NCBI RefSeq assembly: GCF_003119115.1
Contig: NZ_CP022364.1
Coordinates: 2,246,001-2,310,000, forward strand
Reading direction: 5' to 3'
DNA from: Azospirillum sp. TSH58
GTDB taxonomy: Bacteria > Pseudomonadota > Alphaproteobacteria > Azospirillales > Azospirillaceae
DNA: 64,000 bases
Made by a program: the position numbers and the translations under genes. The number at the start of each line of letters is the position of its first letter. Position 1 is the first letter of the stretch. Of this stretch, positions 33,467 through 44,207 are shown piece by piece. The notes beneath the pieces were generated by a model. It worked only from the letters and a program-made list of their open reading frames with translations, did no database searches and was not told the DNA's origin.

Positions 33467-34156
33467 TCAGACCACGCCGGCGCTGACCCCGGCGGCTTCC
33501 GCCGGCTGATCGCCGATGCCGTTGTTCAGCGCCCAGATCGCCGCCTGGGTGCGGTTGGAGGCGTTGATCTTGCGCAGCAGGCTCTTCAGATGGACCTTCA
33601 CCGTGGCCTCCGTGATGTGGAGGTGGTTGGCGATCATCTTGTTGGAGTTGCCGTTCAGCAGGCAGCGCAGGATCTGGATCTCGCGCTGCGACAGGCCCTT
33701 GCGGCGGGCCGGGACCTCGGTCGCCAGCTCGTCGCTGCGGCCGTTGATCAGAAGCTCGGCGAGGTGGGTGGGGAACACCTTCTCGCCCATCATCACCAGC
33801 TTCAGCGACTGCATCAGCGCCTCGCAGGCGATGTCCTTCATCAGGTAGCCGTGGGCGCCGGCGCCGAGCGCGCCCGACAGGCGGCGGGTGCACAGGTCGG
33901 TGGTCAGGATGACGACGCGGATGCCGGGGTGCCCGTCGCGCAGGGCGCGGAGCTGGTCGGCCTCGTCCTCGCCGCCGTTGACGAGGTCGATGAGAACCAG
34001 GTCGGGCTGGGTGCCGGCCGCCTCGACCGCGGGGACGCCCTCGCGCAGGGTGCCCGCCTCGCCCATCACCTTGAAGGGCGTGTTCTCGAACAGACGCTTC
34101 ATGCCTTCGCGGAAGAGCTTGTTCGCGTCGATCAGGAAAACGTTCACGGGGTCCAT
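33467..34156 (-). CDS. NarL/LuxR-type response regulator
   Basis: A 229-residue regulator. The receiver has VFLIDANKLFREGMKRLF, where the usual acidic pair reads ID, then LVLIDLVNGGEDEADQLRAL around the phosphoacceptor Asp and GYLMKDI for the Lys. The HTH region has LSQREIQILRCLLNGNSNKM and HITEATVKVHLKSLLRKI. Weakening of the acidic pair could lower phosphorylation. It may belong to the UhpA/FlcA-like group that controls surface or flocculation traits in azospirilla, which is a weak inference. The ATG at 34156 gives MDPVNVF. A long AT-richer upstream region likely holds its promoter. Confidence 0.9.
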   Translation of the reverse strand: MDPVNVFLIDANKLFREGMKRLFENTPFKVMGEAGTLREGVPAVEAAGTQPDLVLIDLVNGGEDEADQLRALRDGHPGIRVVILTTDLCTRRLSGALGAGAHGYLMKDIACEALMQSLKLVMMGEKVFPTHLAELLINGRSDELATEVPARRKGLSQREIQILRCLLNGNSNKMIANHLHITEATVKVHLKSLLRKINASNRTQAAIWALNNGIGDQPAEAAGVSAGVV

Positions 34157-34719
34157 TGTTCCTACCCGCCCTCTGTTTGTTTCAATTCGGTCGTTCGTCT
34201 GGCGCCTCCGTGGACATCCGGTCCGGGGGGAGGGCCGCTCTCCGCGGCTGTCCGTTTGGTTCCGGGGTGCCACGATCTGATTGGACCTTACCCCGGATTT
34301 GCGGAACAGAAAATTTCCCCAAAGGAAAAATTATGTCTCGCAATGGGCATATGCCCTAAGCCGAAATAAGACAAACCGTCCAACGAACCGTTCACGAATG
34401 TCCCGCGTGGAATAATCAATCGGTCAAGAATTCGGATCTGCCTGTGATTTGTCTGTGACTGCGGGTGATTCTTGGGAACCTATGGCCGATGTGACTTCGG
34501 GCTATTGTGATAAGACCTGCGCCATGGGGTGGGGCATAGGGCCGGCCGCGGCCATCCTGGCCCATGGGCCTAGTCCCATGCCCATTGGCGGAGCGCCCCG
34601 GCCGTTCCGTCAAGGGAAGGGGTTCGATGCGCCGGGGGGCGTGCTATATACGGTGTCCTCTTTTCGATGAAGGGCGTCTCCCGGCCGCGGGGGAGCCCGC
34701 CCAGGAAATCCGGTGCCGC
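34157..34719. other. Divergent intergenic region with palindromes
   Basis: About 560 bp between the regulator and the helicase gene. From 34290 to 34460 it is clearly richer in A/T than its surroundings. It contains the perfect 12-bp palindrome GGGCATATGCCC (34345-34356). Near the helicase end, GCGTGCTATATA (34639-34650) looks like a -10 region. No protein-coding stretch is convincing. Confidence 0.5.
34639..34650 (+). promoter_or_regulatory. Candidate -10 element for uvrD-like gene
   Basis: GCGTGCTATATA lies about 70 bases before the helicase start codon. The identical 12-base string is found upstream of bamD (46369-46380), which supports a shared promoter class. A clear -35 box is not seen here. 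Confidence 0.4.
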
Positions 34720-37059
<2,340 letters not shown>

Positions 37060-37198
37060 GGGTCATGGGGCGCTGAAGGCGGGGTGACCGATTGCCGCAG
37101 CGCCCCGCCGCGGTGACGGTCGTCACAGGTTCGGCGGCGGCGTTCGGCTACTGGTGGGGTTCAGACAGCGCACCCACAGCCACGGAACCCGCCCAGTG

Positions 37199-38392
37199 TT
37201 CGGCAAGAGCAGCACCGCGTTCGAGGTCCAGATCCGCCGCGAGGGACGCTGGACGATCGAGGGGACCTACGACGAGGAGCGGCGGGCTCTCGCCTCCGCC
37301 CGCAGCTGGCTGGCGGTCAGCGGGGTGGAGGAGGTCAAGGCCCTCAGGTTCCGCACGCTGGCCGGGCTGTCGCTGGAAACGGTGATCTTCCAGAAGGCCG
37401 TTCCGGTGGTGAAGGACAAGCCCATGACGCTGGGCGGCACGGCGGAGGGGGCGCCCTACTGCACGGCGCCCGGCGATCTCGATGAATTCGAGGCGCGGGT
37501 GGTCACCGGGCGGCTGCTGCGCGCCTTCCTCGACAAGTTCCGCATCACCCCGACCGAGCTTCTCCACAGCTGGACCTACCTGCGCAAGCTCGACGAGCAG
37601 GGCCTGCTGCTGGGCGCGGCGCTCCAGGCGGCGGCTCGTCATCACGCGGACCGCCATGGCGTCGCGGTGCCGGCGCGGGCGCGCGAGTTGCGGGGCTTCG
37701 CCGACGCGGCGATGGCCCGCGCCCGCGACTTCCAGGCCGAGCGCAAGGCGCTGCCGGCCTTCGATCCCGCCGACCTGTCCCGGTCGAGCCGGGCCCTGGT
37801 CATGGCGTTGGGGGAGGAGGCGCACGATTTCGCCTTCCTCAGCCAACTCACCGTCCATCTGGCCGACCGCAATTCGCTGGCGGGCAAGCTGGAGATGCTG
37901 CTCGACCTGATCGGGCCGGAGGTCGAGCCGCGGCACCTCGCCTTGCTGGACGGGGTGATGGCCGACGCGCTGGGCTCCGCCGAGCTGGTGAAGGAGCTTC
38001 TCGGCGCGCAGCCGAACCTCGCCCTCGGGCTGTGCGCCCTGGCCGACCTGATCCTGGGCCGCGACCCGCAGCCGAAGAGCGAGCCGGTGAGCCCCCTGCT
38101 GGCCCATGTCGGCGCGCTGATCGTCCAGGGGCGCGCGCCGTGCTGCCGCGCCGTTCTGCTGGAGCGCATCCGGCAATCGCTGAACGGCACCCAGCCGCTC
38201 GACCGCCGCGACCCGAAGAAGGAGGCGCTGCTGGCCGACCACCTCGCCACCCATCTGCGCGATCCGCAAGGGCGCCTGCTCGGCGGCGCCGAGGTGGAGA
38301 AGGCGCTGGCCCGCCGCCTGATCCGTCACCGTCAGGCGATCCTGCGCGAGCAGGGAATGCACGACATCGCGGACCGGCTGTCGGGACGGTGA
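37199..38392 (+). CDS. Conserved-looking hypothetical protein
   Basis: A protein of about 397 residues. The N-terminal 80 residues form a beta-rich block (FEVQIRREGRWTIEGTYDEE, ARSWLAVSGVEEVKALRF). The rest is helical, with a pattern LTVHLADRNSLAGKLEMLLD and LILGRDPQPKSEPVSPLLA. No signal peptide or membrane segment. A cyclic-nucleotide or chaperone-like repeat could not be established. The start is uncertain: GTG 37199 (VFGKSSTAFEV) is preferred and GTG 37154 is possible. It follows the helicase gene by about 140 bases on the same strand. Confidence 0.65.
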   Translation, partial: FGKSSTAFEVQIRREGRWTIEGTYDEERRALASARSWLAVSGVEEVKALRFRTLAGLSLETVIFQKAVPVVKDKPMTLGGTAEGAPYCTAPGDLDEFEARVVTGRLLRAFLDKFRITPTELLHSWTYLRKLDEQGLLLGAALQAAARHHADRHGVAVPARARELRGFADAAMARARDFQAERKALPAFDPADLSRSSRALVMALGEEAHDFAFLSQLTVHLADRNSLAGKLEMLLDLIGPEVEPRHLALLDGVMADALGSAELVKELLGAQPNLALGLCALADLILGRDPQPKSEPVSPLLAHVGALIVQGRAPCCRAVLLERIRQSLNGTQPLDRRDPKKEALLADHLATHLRDPQGRLLGGAEVEKALARRLIRHRQAILREQGMHDIADRLSGR

Positions 38393-38408
38393 CCCCGCCG
38401 GCTTCGCG

Positions 38409-39551
38409 TCACGACGCCGGCGGCGACCAGGGCAGTTCCGTCAGCGGCTGGCCCTGCCGCAGCGAGTCGTAGATCGCCACACCCTTCTCGCGCTCCGTCT
38501 CGCACAGCATCATCAGCACGTCGGAGTCGGCGCTGGCCGATGTGCAGACCTTCGAATCCCGGTTGCAGAGCGGCCGCGCGTGCGGCGCCGTCCATTGGCC
38601 GGGTTGAGCCTTCTGCGCCGCCTCCAGGAAGGCCGTCACCAGCTTGGCGCTCTCCGCCTCGCTGCCATCGTTGCGCACGGTGAAGAGCGGCGAGCGCACG
38701 CCGCCCGCGAACAGGCCCGAACCGGCCAGCTGGGCCACGCAGAAGCGTTCGCGCACCGGTGCCGCCGCCAGGACCGGCGCATCGGCGTACACCGCGCCCG
38801 GCGGCAACGCCGGGGTGTTGCTGACGATGGGGCCGACGATCAGCTCGCGCAGCTCGCGGGCGCGCCACAGCTTCACCAGCACGCTCTGCCCGCTGGGCAC
38901 CACGCCCAGCGTCCGGCGCATCTGCGCCGCATCCTCCACCGCAACGCCGCGCACCTCCAGGATCACGTCGCCGCCGCGGATGCCCGACAGCTCGGCCGCC
39001 TTGCCCGGTATCAGCGCCGTCACCACGAGGCCGCGCGGCGCCTCCAGCCCCAACGCCTGCGCCAGTTGGGCGGTCAACGGGCCCACAGCCGCTCCCATCG
39101 CTCCCTGCGGTTCGCTCGCCGGTGCCGCGGCGGGAGCGGCCGTGCCGGCCACCGCTCCGCTGATGCCATTGGGGCCGGTGGTGACGGTCGTCGCCGGTGC
39201 GGAGCCCGCACCCGCCACCGCGCCGCCACCCGCCGCGCAGCGCTGCTCCGCCATGACTTGACGCACCGCCTTGATGTTGACCACCACCGCCTCGTGGTAC
39301 GCCGGGTCCACCGTGGGCAGTTGGTCGATGTACCCTTTCTGGAGCGACGCCAGGGCTTGGCAGCCGGTGCCCCGGTAGGAGGGGACCATATCGGCCACCA
39401 GGGACGCTTCCGACGGCATGCTCGCCGCGTTCATCGCCCCGATCGCCAACCCGACCGGATCGAGCGCGCAGCCTGACACCATCGCCGCCCCTGAAACCGC
39501 CACCAGCGCGGCCATCCATGCCCTGACCGCCTTGCAAACGCGCTGCATCAA
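38409..39551 (-). CDS. PDZ-domain lipoprotein
   Basis: A 380-residue predicted lipoprotein. The signal ends in a lipobox-like AMVSGC at about residue 28. A helical Cys-containing region follows (about 45-110), then a low-complexity Ala/Pro/Thr linker. A PDZ domain (about 150-245) includes LGLEAPRGLVVTALIPGKAA, IRGGDVILEVRGVAVED and the C-terminal VKLWRARELRELIVG. The last part (about 265-380) has four cysteines. No protease domain is attached, so it may recruit or regulate an envelope protease. It is convergent with the unknown gene and divergent from prmA. Confidence 0.83.
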   Translation of the reverse strand: MMQRVCKAVRAWMAALVAVSGAAMVSGCALDPVGLAIGAMNAASMPSEASLVADMVPSYRGTGCQALASLQKGYIDQLPTVDPAYHEAVVVNIKAVRQVMAEQRCAAGGGAVAGAGSAPATTVTTGPNGISGAVAGTAAPAAAPASEPQGAMGAAVGPLTAQLAQALGLEAPRGLVVTALIPGKAAELSGIRGGDVILEVRGVAVEDAAQMRRTLGVVPSGQSVLVKLWRARELRELIVGPIVSNTPALPPGAVYADAPVLAAAPVRERFCVAQLAGSGLFAGGVRSPLFTVRNDGSEAESAKLVTAFLEAAQKAQPGQWTAPHARPLCNRDSKVCTSASADSDVLMMLCETEREKGVAIYDSLRQGQPLTELPWSPPAS

Positions 39552-39795
39552 GCCCGTCTCCCCCGTGTGCCCACAAAACAGCCTTTTGCGGACCCCTGGC
39601 CCGCTTATCTCCAGGTGCAGTGTGCCCGCTCAAAAGTGGTAAGAAAAGCGGCGGCAAGCCTGTGACGTGCTTTCGCCGGCCGAAATGTCGCACGCCGCGG
39701 CCGATCCAGCGTGGCGGACCCGTTTCCGGATGTGGCAGCCCGGTGCCGCGACGGGGGCGTGCGCGCGGTTGCAGGACGTCCCGGCTGCAGGAAAT

Positions 39796-39825
39796 CTTTG
39801 TGTCTCCGCGTCTCTGTGGTTAAGT
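39796..39825. repeat. TTTGTGTCTCC...TCTCTGTGGT dispersed motif
   Basis: CTTTGTGTCTCCGCGTCTCT followed by GTGGTTAAGT. Read on the minus strand it encodes LTTETRRHKD, a short peptide-like string that recurs beside many unrelated bacterial genes and at the front of some GxxExxY proteins. It sits in the 317-bp divergent region between the PDZ lipoprotein and prmA, close to the prmA start. The rest of 39552-39868 holds nothing recognisable. Confidence 0.5.
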
Positions 39826-39868
39826 CTCCCACCAGACAACGACCACCCCATCATCGGCGACCTTTCCC

Positions 39869-40783
39869 ATGTCCTCCTCCAAGCTCTGGCGCATCGCGCT
39901 CGTCATCCCCGAAGCCCACGCCCCCGCGTTCGCCGAGGCGATTGGCGATCATGCCGACGCGGTGTCCACCTTCGAGCTGGAGGAGCACGGCGACTGGCTG
40001 GTCGAGGCGACGGTCTACGGGCAGCCGGACGAGCCGCGGCTGAACGCCCGCGTCGCCGTCCTGGCCGAGGCCGTGGGCATCCCCGAGCCCAAGCTGATCA
40101 TCGAGGAACTGCCCCTCATCGACTGGGTGTCGCACAGCTACCAGGGCTTCCCGCCGATCCAGGCCGGGCGCTTCTTCGTCCACGGCTCCCACCATGAGGG
40201 CATCGTCCCGGCGGGCAGCATCCCGCTGCTGGTCGACGCCGCCACCGCCTTCGGCACGGGCGAGCACGGGTCGACCAAGGGCTGCCTGATGGCGCTGGAC
40301 CGGCTGGCCCGCCGGATGAGCCTGCCGCGCGTCGGGCGCGGCGGGGCGCTCGACATGGGCTGCGGCTCGGGCATCCTGGCGCTGGCGGTGACCAAGCGCT
40401 GGCGGGTGCCCGTCACCGCCGTGGACATCGACCCGGAGGCGGTGCGCGTCACCCGCGTCAACGCCGCCCTCAACGGGGTGAAGGCACGCATCCGCTCGCA
40501 GGGCGGCGACGGCTACCACACCGCCATCGTGGGCAGGCACAAGCCCTACCGCCTGATCACCGCCAACATCCTGGCCCGCCCGCTGGCCCGCATGGCGCCG
40601 CAGCTGAAGCGCCACCTGCAGCGCGGCGGCGTGGCCGTCCTGGCCGGCCTGCTGAACCGGCAGGAGCGCCACGTCATCCAGGCGCACCGCACGCAGGGCC
40701 TGCATCTGGTCGCGCGCATCCCGGTCGGCGAATGGACCACCCTTGTGGTGAAGCGCCCGAAGCGGAAGGCCGTAAAGGGCTGA
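39869..40783 (+). CDS. prmA: Ribosomal protein L11 methyltransferase
   Basis: A 304-residue SAM-dependent methyltransferase acting on ribosomal protein L11 in the cytosol. The N-terminal substrate-binding part has WRIALVIPEAHAPAFAEAIG. The central PrmA signature is AATAFGTGEHGSTKGCLMAL. The SAM motif is LDMGCGSGILALAV with acidic D in AVDIDPEAV, and the NPPY-like motif reads ITANILARPL, as usual in PrmA. Length is normal. The ATG at 39869 gives MSSSKLWR. A TerB gene follows in the same direction about 68 bases later. Confidence 0.95.
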   Translation: MSSSKLWRIALVIPEAHAPAFAEAIGDHADAVSTFELEEHGDWLVEATVYGQPDEPRLNARVAVLAEAVGIPEPKLIIEELPLIDWVSHSYQGFPPIQAGRFFVHGSHHEGIVPAGSIPLLVDAATAFGTGEHGSTKGCLMALDRLARRMSLPRVGRGGALDMGCGSGILALAVTKRWRVPVTAVDIDPEAVRVTRVNAALNGVKARIRSQGGDGYHTAIVGRHKPYRLITANILARPLARMAPQLKRHLQRGGVAVLAGLLNRQERHVIQAHRTQGLHLVARIPVGEWTTLVVKRPKRKAVKG

Positions 40784-40850
40784 CGCCCCTGGATTTCGGT
40801 CCTCCCGTCGCCATCTCCTTCCGGACATGTGGACGACCCGTGGAGGACCG

Positions 40851-41312
40851 ATGCTGAACCGGATCAGGGCGCTGTTCCAGGAGAACGACCCCGGCGACGA
40901 CCGCCACAGGCTGGAGGCCGCCGCCGCCGCCCTTCTGGTCGAGGCCGCACGCACCGACAACACCATTTCCCAGGCGGAGCGCGAGCGCATCCTCGACGTC
41001 ACCCGCCGCCACTTCCACCTGAGCGAGGAGGAGGCGCAGGACCTGCTGTCCGCCGCCGTGTTCGACACGGAGGGCGCCTCGCCCTACTACCGCTACGTCA
41101 CGGTGATCAACGACCACTGCCCGCCGGACAAGCGGCTGTGGATCATCGAGATGCTGTGGGAGGTCGCCTACGCCGACGGCGAGCTGAACGACCTGGAGGC
41201 CAATCTGCTGCGCCGCATCGGCGGCCTGCTGCATGTGCCCGACGTCGACCGCGGCCTCGCGCGCAAGCGCGTCCTGGAACGGCTGGGCCTGCCCGACGAT
41301 TCGGGGCTGTAG
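40851..41312 (+). CDS. TerB family protein
   Basis: A 153-residue helical protein of the TerB/tellurite-resistance family (DjlA-like N-terminal). Paired acidic blocks fit metal binding: EAARTDNTISQAERERILDV and EVAYADGELNDLEANLLRRI. The repeat structure of the two halves is clear. Cytosolic; function in most bacteria is unknown and tellurite resistance is not implied without other ter genes, none of which are here. ATG 40851 has GGAGG at good spacing. It lies between prmA and the aminopeptidase gene. Confidence 0.92.
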   Translation: MLNRIRALFQENDPGDDRHRLEAAAAALLVEAARTDNTISQAERERILDVTRRHFHLSEEEAQDLLSAAVFDTEGASPYYRYVTVINDHCPPDKRLWIIEMLWEVAYADGELNDLEANLLRRIGGLLHVPDVDRGLARKRVLERLGLPDDSGL

Positions 41313-41416
41313 AGGGTTCGGCGTTTCACGCGGCTATGCCCTTTCCCGCGCTTGCGCGGTGCGGCGTCCCTGCCTAGCCTGTCGCGGACGGCTTCACCGG
41401 ATGAGGATCAGCCCCC

Positions 41417-43462
41417 GTGTCCAGCGCTTACCGCGGCGACGAAACCCTGGCGCAGCTCTTGGCCCAAGCGGGCCTGCCCCAAACCCCCGCGGACATCCGC
41501 AGCCTCGTCGCCGGGGTGCTCGCCGCGCCGGAGGGGGAGGACCCCGACGGCTGGATGGTCCTGGTCGGGGCGCGGCTTCCGGACGACCTCGCCACGCAGC
41601 TCCGCGCCCTGAAGGCCGACCTCGCGGACAGCCGCGCCGCCGATGGCCATATTGCCGGGGCACCGGATTATGCCGCCCGCATCGCCGCCCTGCGCGGCGT
41701 CCTGGCCCGCGCCGATCTCGACGGCTTCATCGTGCCGCGCGGCGACGAGCATCAGGGCGAGTATGTGCCGCCGCGCGCCCAGCGTCTCGCCTGGCTGACC
41801 GGCTTCACCGGATCGGCCGGCCACGCCATCGTGGGGCGGCAGCGCGCCGCCATCTTCGTGGACGGGCGCTACACCCTGCAGGTCCAGGCGGAGGTGTCGG
41901 GCGATCTGTACGAATACCGGCATCTGGTGGACGATCCGCTGACCGAATGGGTGGCGGAGGCGCTGCCGCGCGGCGGTCGGCTCGGCTACGACCCGTGGCT
42001 GCACACCGCCGGCTGGGTGGAGCGCACCCGCCAGCAGCTGGAGCGCATCGGCCTGTCGCTGGTGCCCTGTCCGGACAACCCGGTGGACCGCGTGTGGACG
42101 GACCAGCCGCCGCCGCCGCTCGCCCCGGTGGTCGCCCAGGACCTCGTCTTCGCCGGGGACAGCGCCGCCGACAAGCGCGCCCGCATCGCCGGCGACCTGA
42201 CGCGGAACGGCATCGGCGCCGTCGTGCTGACCCAGCCCGATTCCATCGCGTGGCTGCTCAACCTGCGCGGTGCGGACGTGCCCTGCACGCCGCTGCCCCT
42301 GTCCTTCGCGATCCTGAAGGACGACGCGCAGGTGGACCTGTTCATCGACCGCCGCAAGCTGGCGCCGGGGGTGGAGTCCCATCTCGGCAACCAGGTGGCC
42401 GTCCGTGCTCCGGACGAGCTGGGCGCCGCGCTCGACGGGCTGGGCCGCGAGGGGCGCAAGGTGATGGCCGACCCGGCGAGCACCTCGGCCTGGATCTTCG
42501 ACCGGCTGCACATGGCCGGCGCCAAGCTGGAGCGCAACCCCGATCCCTGCGCCCTGCCCAAGGCCTGCAAGAACGAGGCGGAACTGGCCGGCACCCGCGC
42601 CGCCCACGCCCGCGACGGCGCGGCGCTCGTCCGCTTCCTGCACTGGCTGTCGCAGGAGGCGCCGTCGGGCACCGTGACGGAGATCGCGGCGGCGGAGCGG
42701 CTGCTGGCCTTCCGCCGCGCCAACGACCGCTTCCGCGGCCTCAGCTTCGACACGATTTCCGGGGCGGGGCCGAACGGCGCCATCGTCCATTACCGCGTGT
42801 CGGAGGCGACCGACCGCCGGCTGGAGCCGGGCAGCCTGTTCCTGCTGGACAGCGGCGCCCAGTATCAGGACGGCACCACCGACGTGACGCGCACCATCGC
42901 CATCGGCGCGCCGACCCCGGAAATGCGCGAGCGCTTCACGCTGGTCCTCAAGGGGCACATCGCCGTCAGCACGGCGCGCTTCCCGCGCGGCACCACCGGG
43001 TCGCAGCTCGACACGCTGGCCCGCCTGCCGCTGTGGTCGCTGGGACTCGACTACGACCACGGCACCGGCCACGGGGTGGGCAGCTACCTGTCGGTGCATG
43101 AGGGGCCGCAGCGGATCTCCAAGGTGCCGAACAGCGTGGCGCTGCAGCCCGGCATGATCCTGTCCAACGAGCCCGGCTACTACAAGACCGGCGCCTACGG
43201 CATCCGCATCGAGAACCTGATCGTCGTCCAGCCGCTCGACCTGCCCATGGCGGAGCGGCCGATGCTGGGGTTCGAGGTGCTGACCCTGGCTCCCATCGAC
43301 CGCAATCTGGTCGAGCCGGCTCTGCTGACCCAGGCGGAGATCGCCTGGCTGAACGCCTACCACACGCGGGTGCGCGAGGCGCTGGAGCCGCGGCTCGCGG
43401 GTGGGGCGGACGCCGCCGTGACGCAGTGGTTGAGGCACGCGACCTCGCCGATCATCGTCTGA
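41417..43462 (+). CDS. Xaa-Pro aminopeptidase (M24B family)
   Basis: A 681-residue aminopeptidase P of the long form. The N-terminal creatinase-like domains include IVPRGDEHQGEYVPPRAQRL and LTGFTGSAGHAIV. The C-terminal pita-bread domain (about 390-620) has metal ligands in FLLDSGAQYQDGTTDVTRTI (two Asp), DYDHGTGHGVGSYLSVHEGP (His), LSNEPGYYKTGAYG (Glu) and IRIENLIVV (Glu). It removes N-terminal residues before proline in the cytosol and is probably dimeric with two manganese ions. GTG 41417 is the start and gives MSSAYRGDETL. Length agrees with eukaryote-like APP1 homologues in alphaproteobacteria. Confidence 0.94.
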   Translation: MSSAYRGDETLAQLLAQAGLPQTPADIRSLVAGVLAAPEGEDPDGWMVLVGARLPDDLATQLRALKADLADSRAADGHIAGAPDYAARIAALRGVLARADLDGFIVPRGDEHQGEYVPPRAQRLAWLTGFTGSAGHAIVGRQRAAIFVDGRYTLQVQAEVSGDLYEYRHLVDDPLTEWVAEALPRGGRLGYDPWLHTAGWVERTRQQLERIGLSLVPCPDNPVDRVWTDQPPPPLAPVVAQDLVFAGDSAADKRARIAGDLTRNGIGAVVLTQPDSIAWLLNLRGADVPCTPLPLSFAILKDDAQVDLFIDRRKLAPGVESHLGNQVAVRAPDELGAALDGLGREGRKVMADPASTSAWIFDRLHMAGAKLERNPDPCALPKACKNEAELAGTRAAHARDGAALVRFLHWLSQEAPSGTVTEIAAAERLLAFRRANDRFRGLSFDTISGAGPNGAIVHYRVSEATDRRLEPGSLFLLDSGAQYQDGTTDVTRTIAIGAPTPEMRERFTLVLKGHIAVSTARFPRGTTGSQLDTLARLPLWSLGLDYDHGTGHGVGSYLSVHEGPQRISKVPNSVALQPGMILSNEPGYYKTGAYGIRIENLIVVQPLDLPMAERPMLGFEVLTLAPIDRNLVEPALLTQAEIAWLNAYHTRVREALEPRLAGGADAAVTQWLRHATSPIIV

Positions 43463-43829
43463 GGGAATTGGGCCGGGGTGGACCATTGCCGGCGGGTGGA
43501 GGCGCATCGGGCGAGAATCAGCCCGTGCGTTCGCCTGTGAAATCTGGCAAGGTCCCCACCCGGCGCAGGGGTATGCCCGTTCGGACCGCCGCCGGAAGCG
43601 CGTCCGTGCCTTCAAGCGATGCCTCATCGCGTCGGGGCGCGGCGGAAATTCGGCGGTCTTGGTAACCCGATATTTACGGGCGTACGTCACTGTGGCCGTG
43701 AGGGATGACTTTTCGGCAGACTTAAGGCATCACAGTCGGACCAGACCGACCTCGGCGCACGCCATGCCGCGCCGGGCGGGCTGAACGCCGGGCCGGGGCC
43801 TAGCAACGGAAGAATGCGGAGACGCGTAG
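43463..43829. other. Intergenic region before cheY
   Basis: About 367 bp between the aminopeptidase and cheY. TATTTACGG (about 43669-43677) may be part of a promoter. No ORF here resembles a protein. The sequence just before cheY (GGAGACGCG) provides its ribosome-binding site. Confidence 0.35.
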
Positions 43830-44195
43830 ATGAAGATCCTTGTCGTCGATGACTACGCCACCATGCGGCGCATCGTGCGGAACCTCCTGACCCAGATCGG
43901 CTACACGGACATCGACGAGGCCGGCGACGGCGTCTCGGCCCTGCAGAAGCTGCGCGAGAGCAAGTTCGGCCTCATCATTTCCGACTGGAACATGGAGCCG
44001 ATGACCGGCCTGCAGCTCCTCAAGGAGATCCGCGCCGACGCCAAGCTCGCCTCGACCCCGTTCATCATGGTCACCGCCGAAAGCAAGACCGAGAACGTGA
44101 TCGCCGCCAAGCAGGCCGGTGTGAACAACTACATCGTGAAGCCTTTCAACGCCGACACCCTGAAGCAGAAGATCCAGGCCGTCATCGGCGGGTAA
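43830..44195 (+). CDS. cheY: Chemotaxis response regulator CheY
   Basis: A 121-residue single-domain receiver close to E. coli CheY in length. It has the acidic pair in ILVVDDYATMRRIVRNLL, phosphoacceptor Asp about 54 in IISDWNMEPMTG, the Thr in VTAESK and the Lys in VKPFNAD. FIMVTAE and NNYIVKPF are typical of chemotaxis CheY. Phosphorylated CheY binds the flagellar switch. Two CheZ-like phosphatase genes follow at once on the same strand, so this is a compact CheY plus CheZ operon away from any cheA or MCP operon. ATG 43830 is clear. Confidence 0.95.
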   Translation: MKILVVDDYATMRRIVRNLLTQIGYTDIDEAGDGVSALQKLRESKFGLIISDWNMEPMTGLQLLKEIRADAKLASTPFIMVTAESKTENVIAAKQAGVNNYIVKPFNADTLKQKIQAVIGG

Positions 44196-44207
44196 GGAGT
44201 GGTTGGG

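Noticed and set aside
39605..39832. Small minus-strand ORF beginning MGDLTTETRRHKD
   Set aside because: Only the first residues match a recurring intergenic motif; the rest looks random, so it was reported as a repeat and not as a gene.
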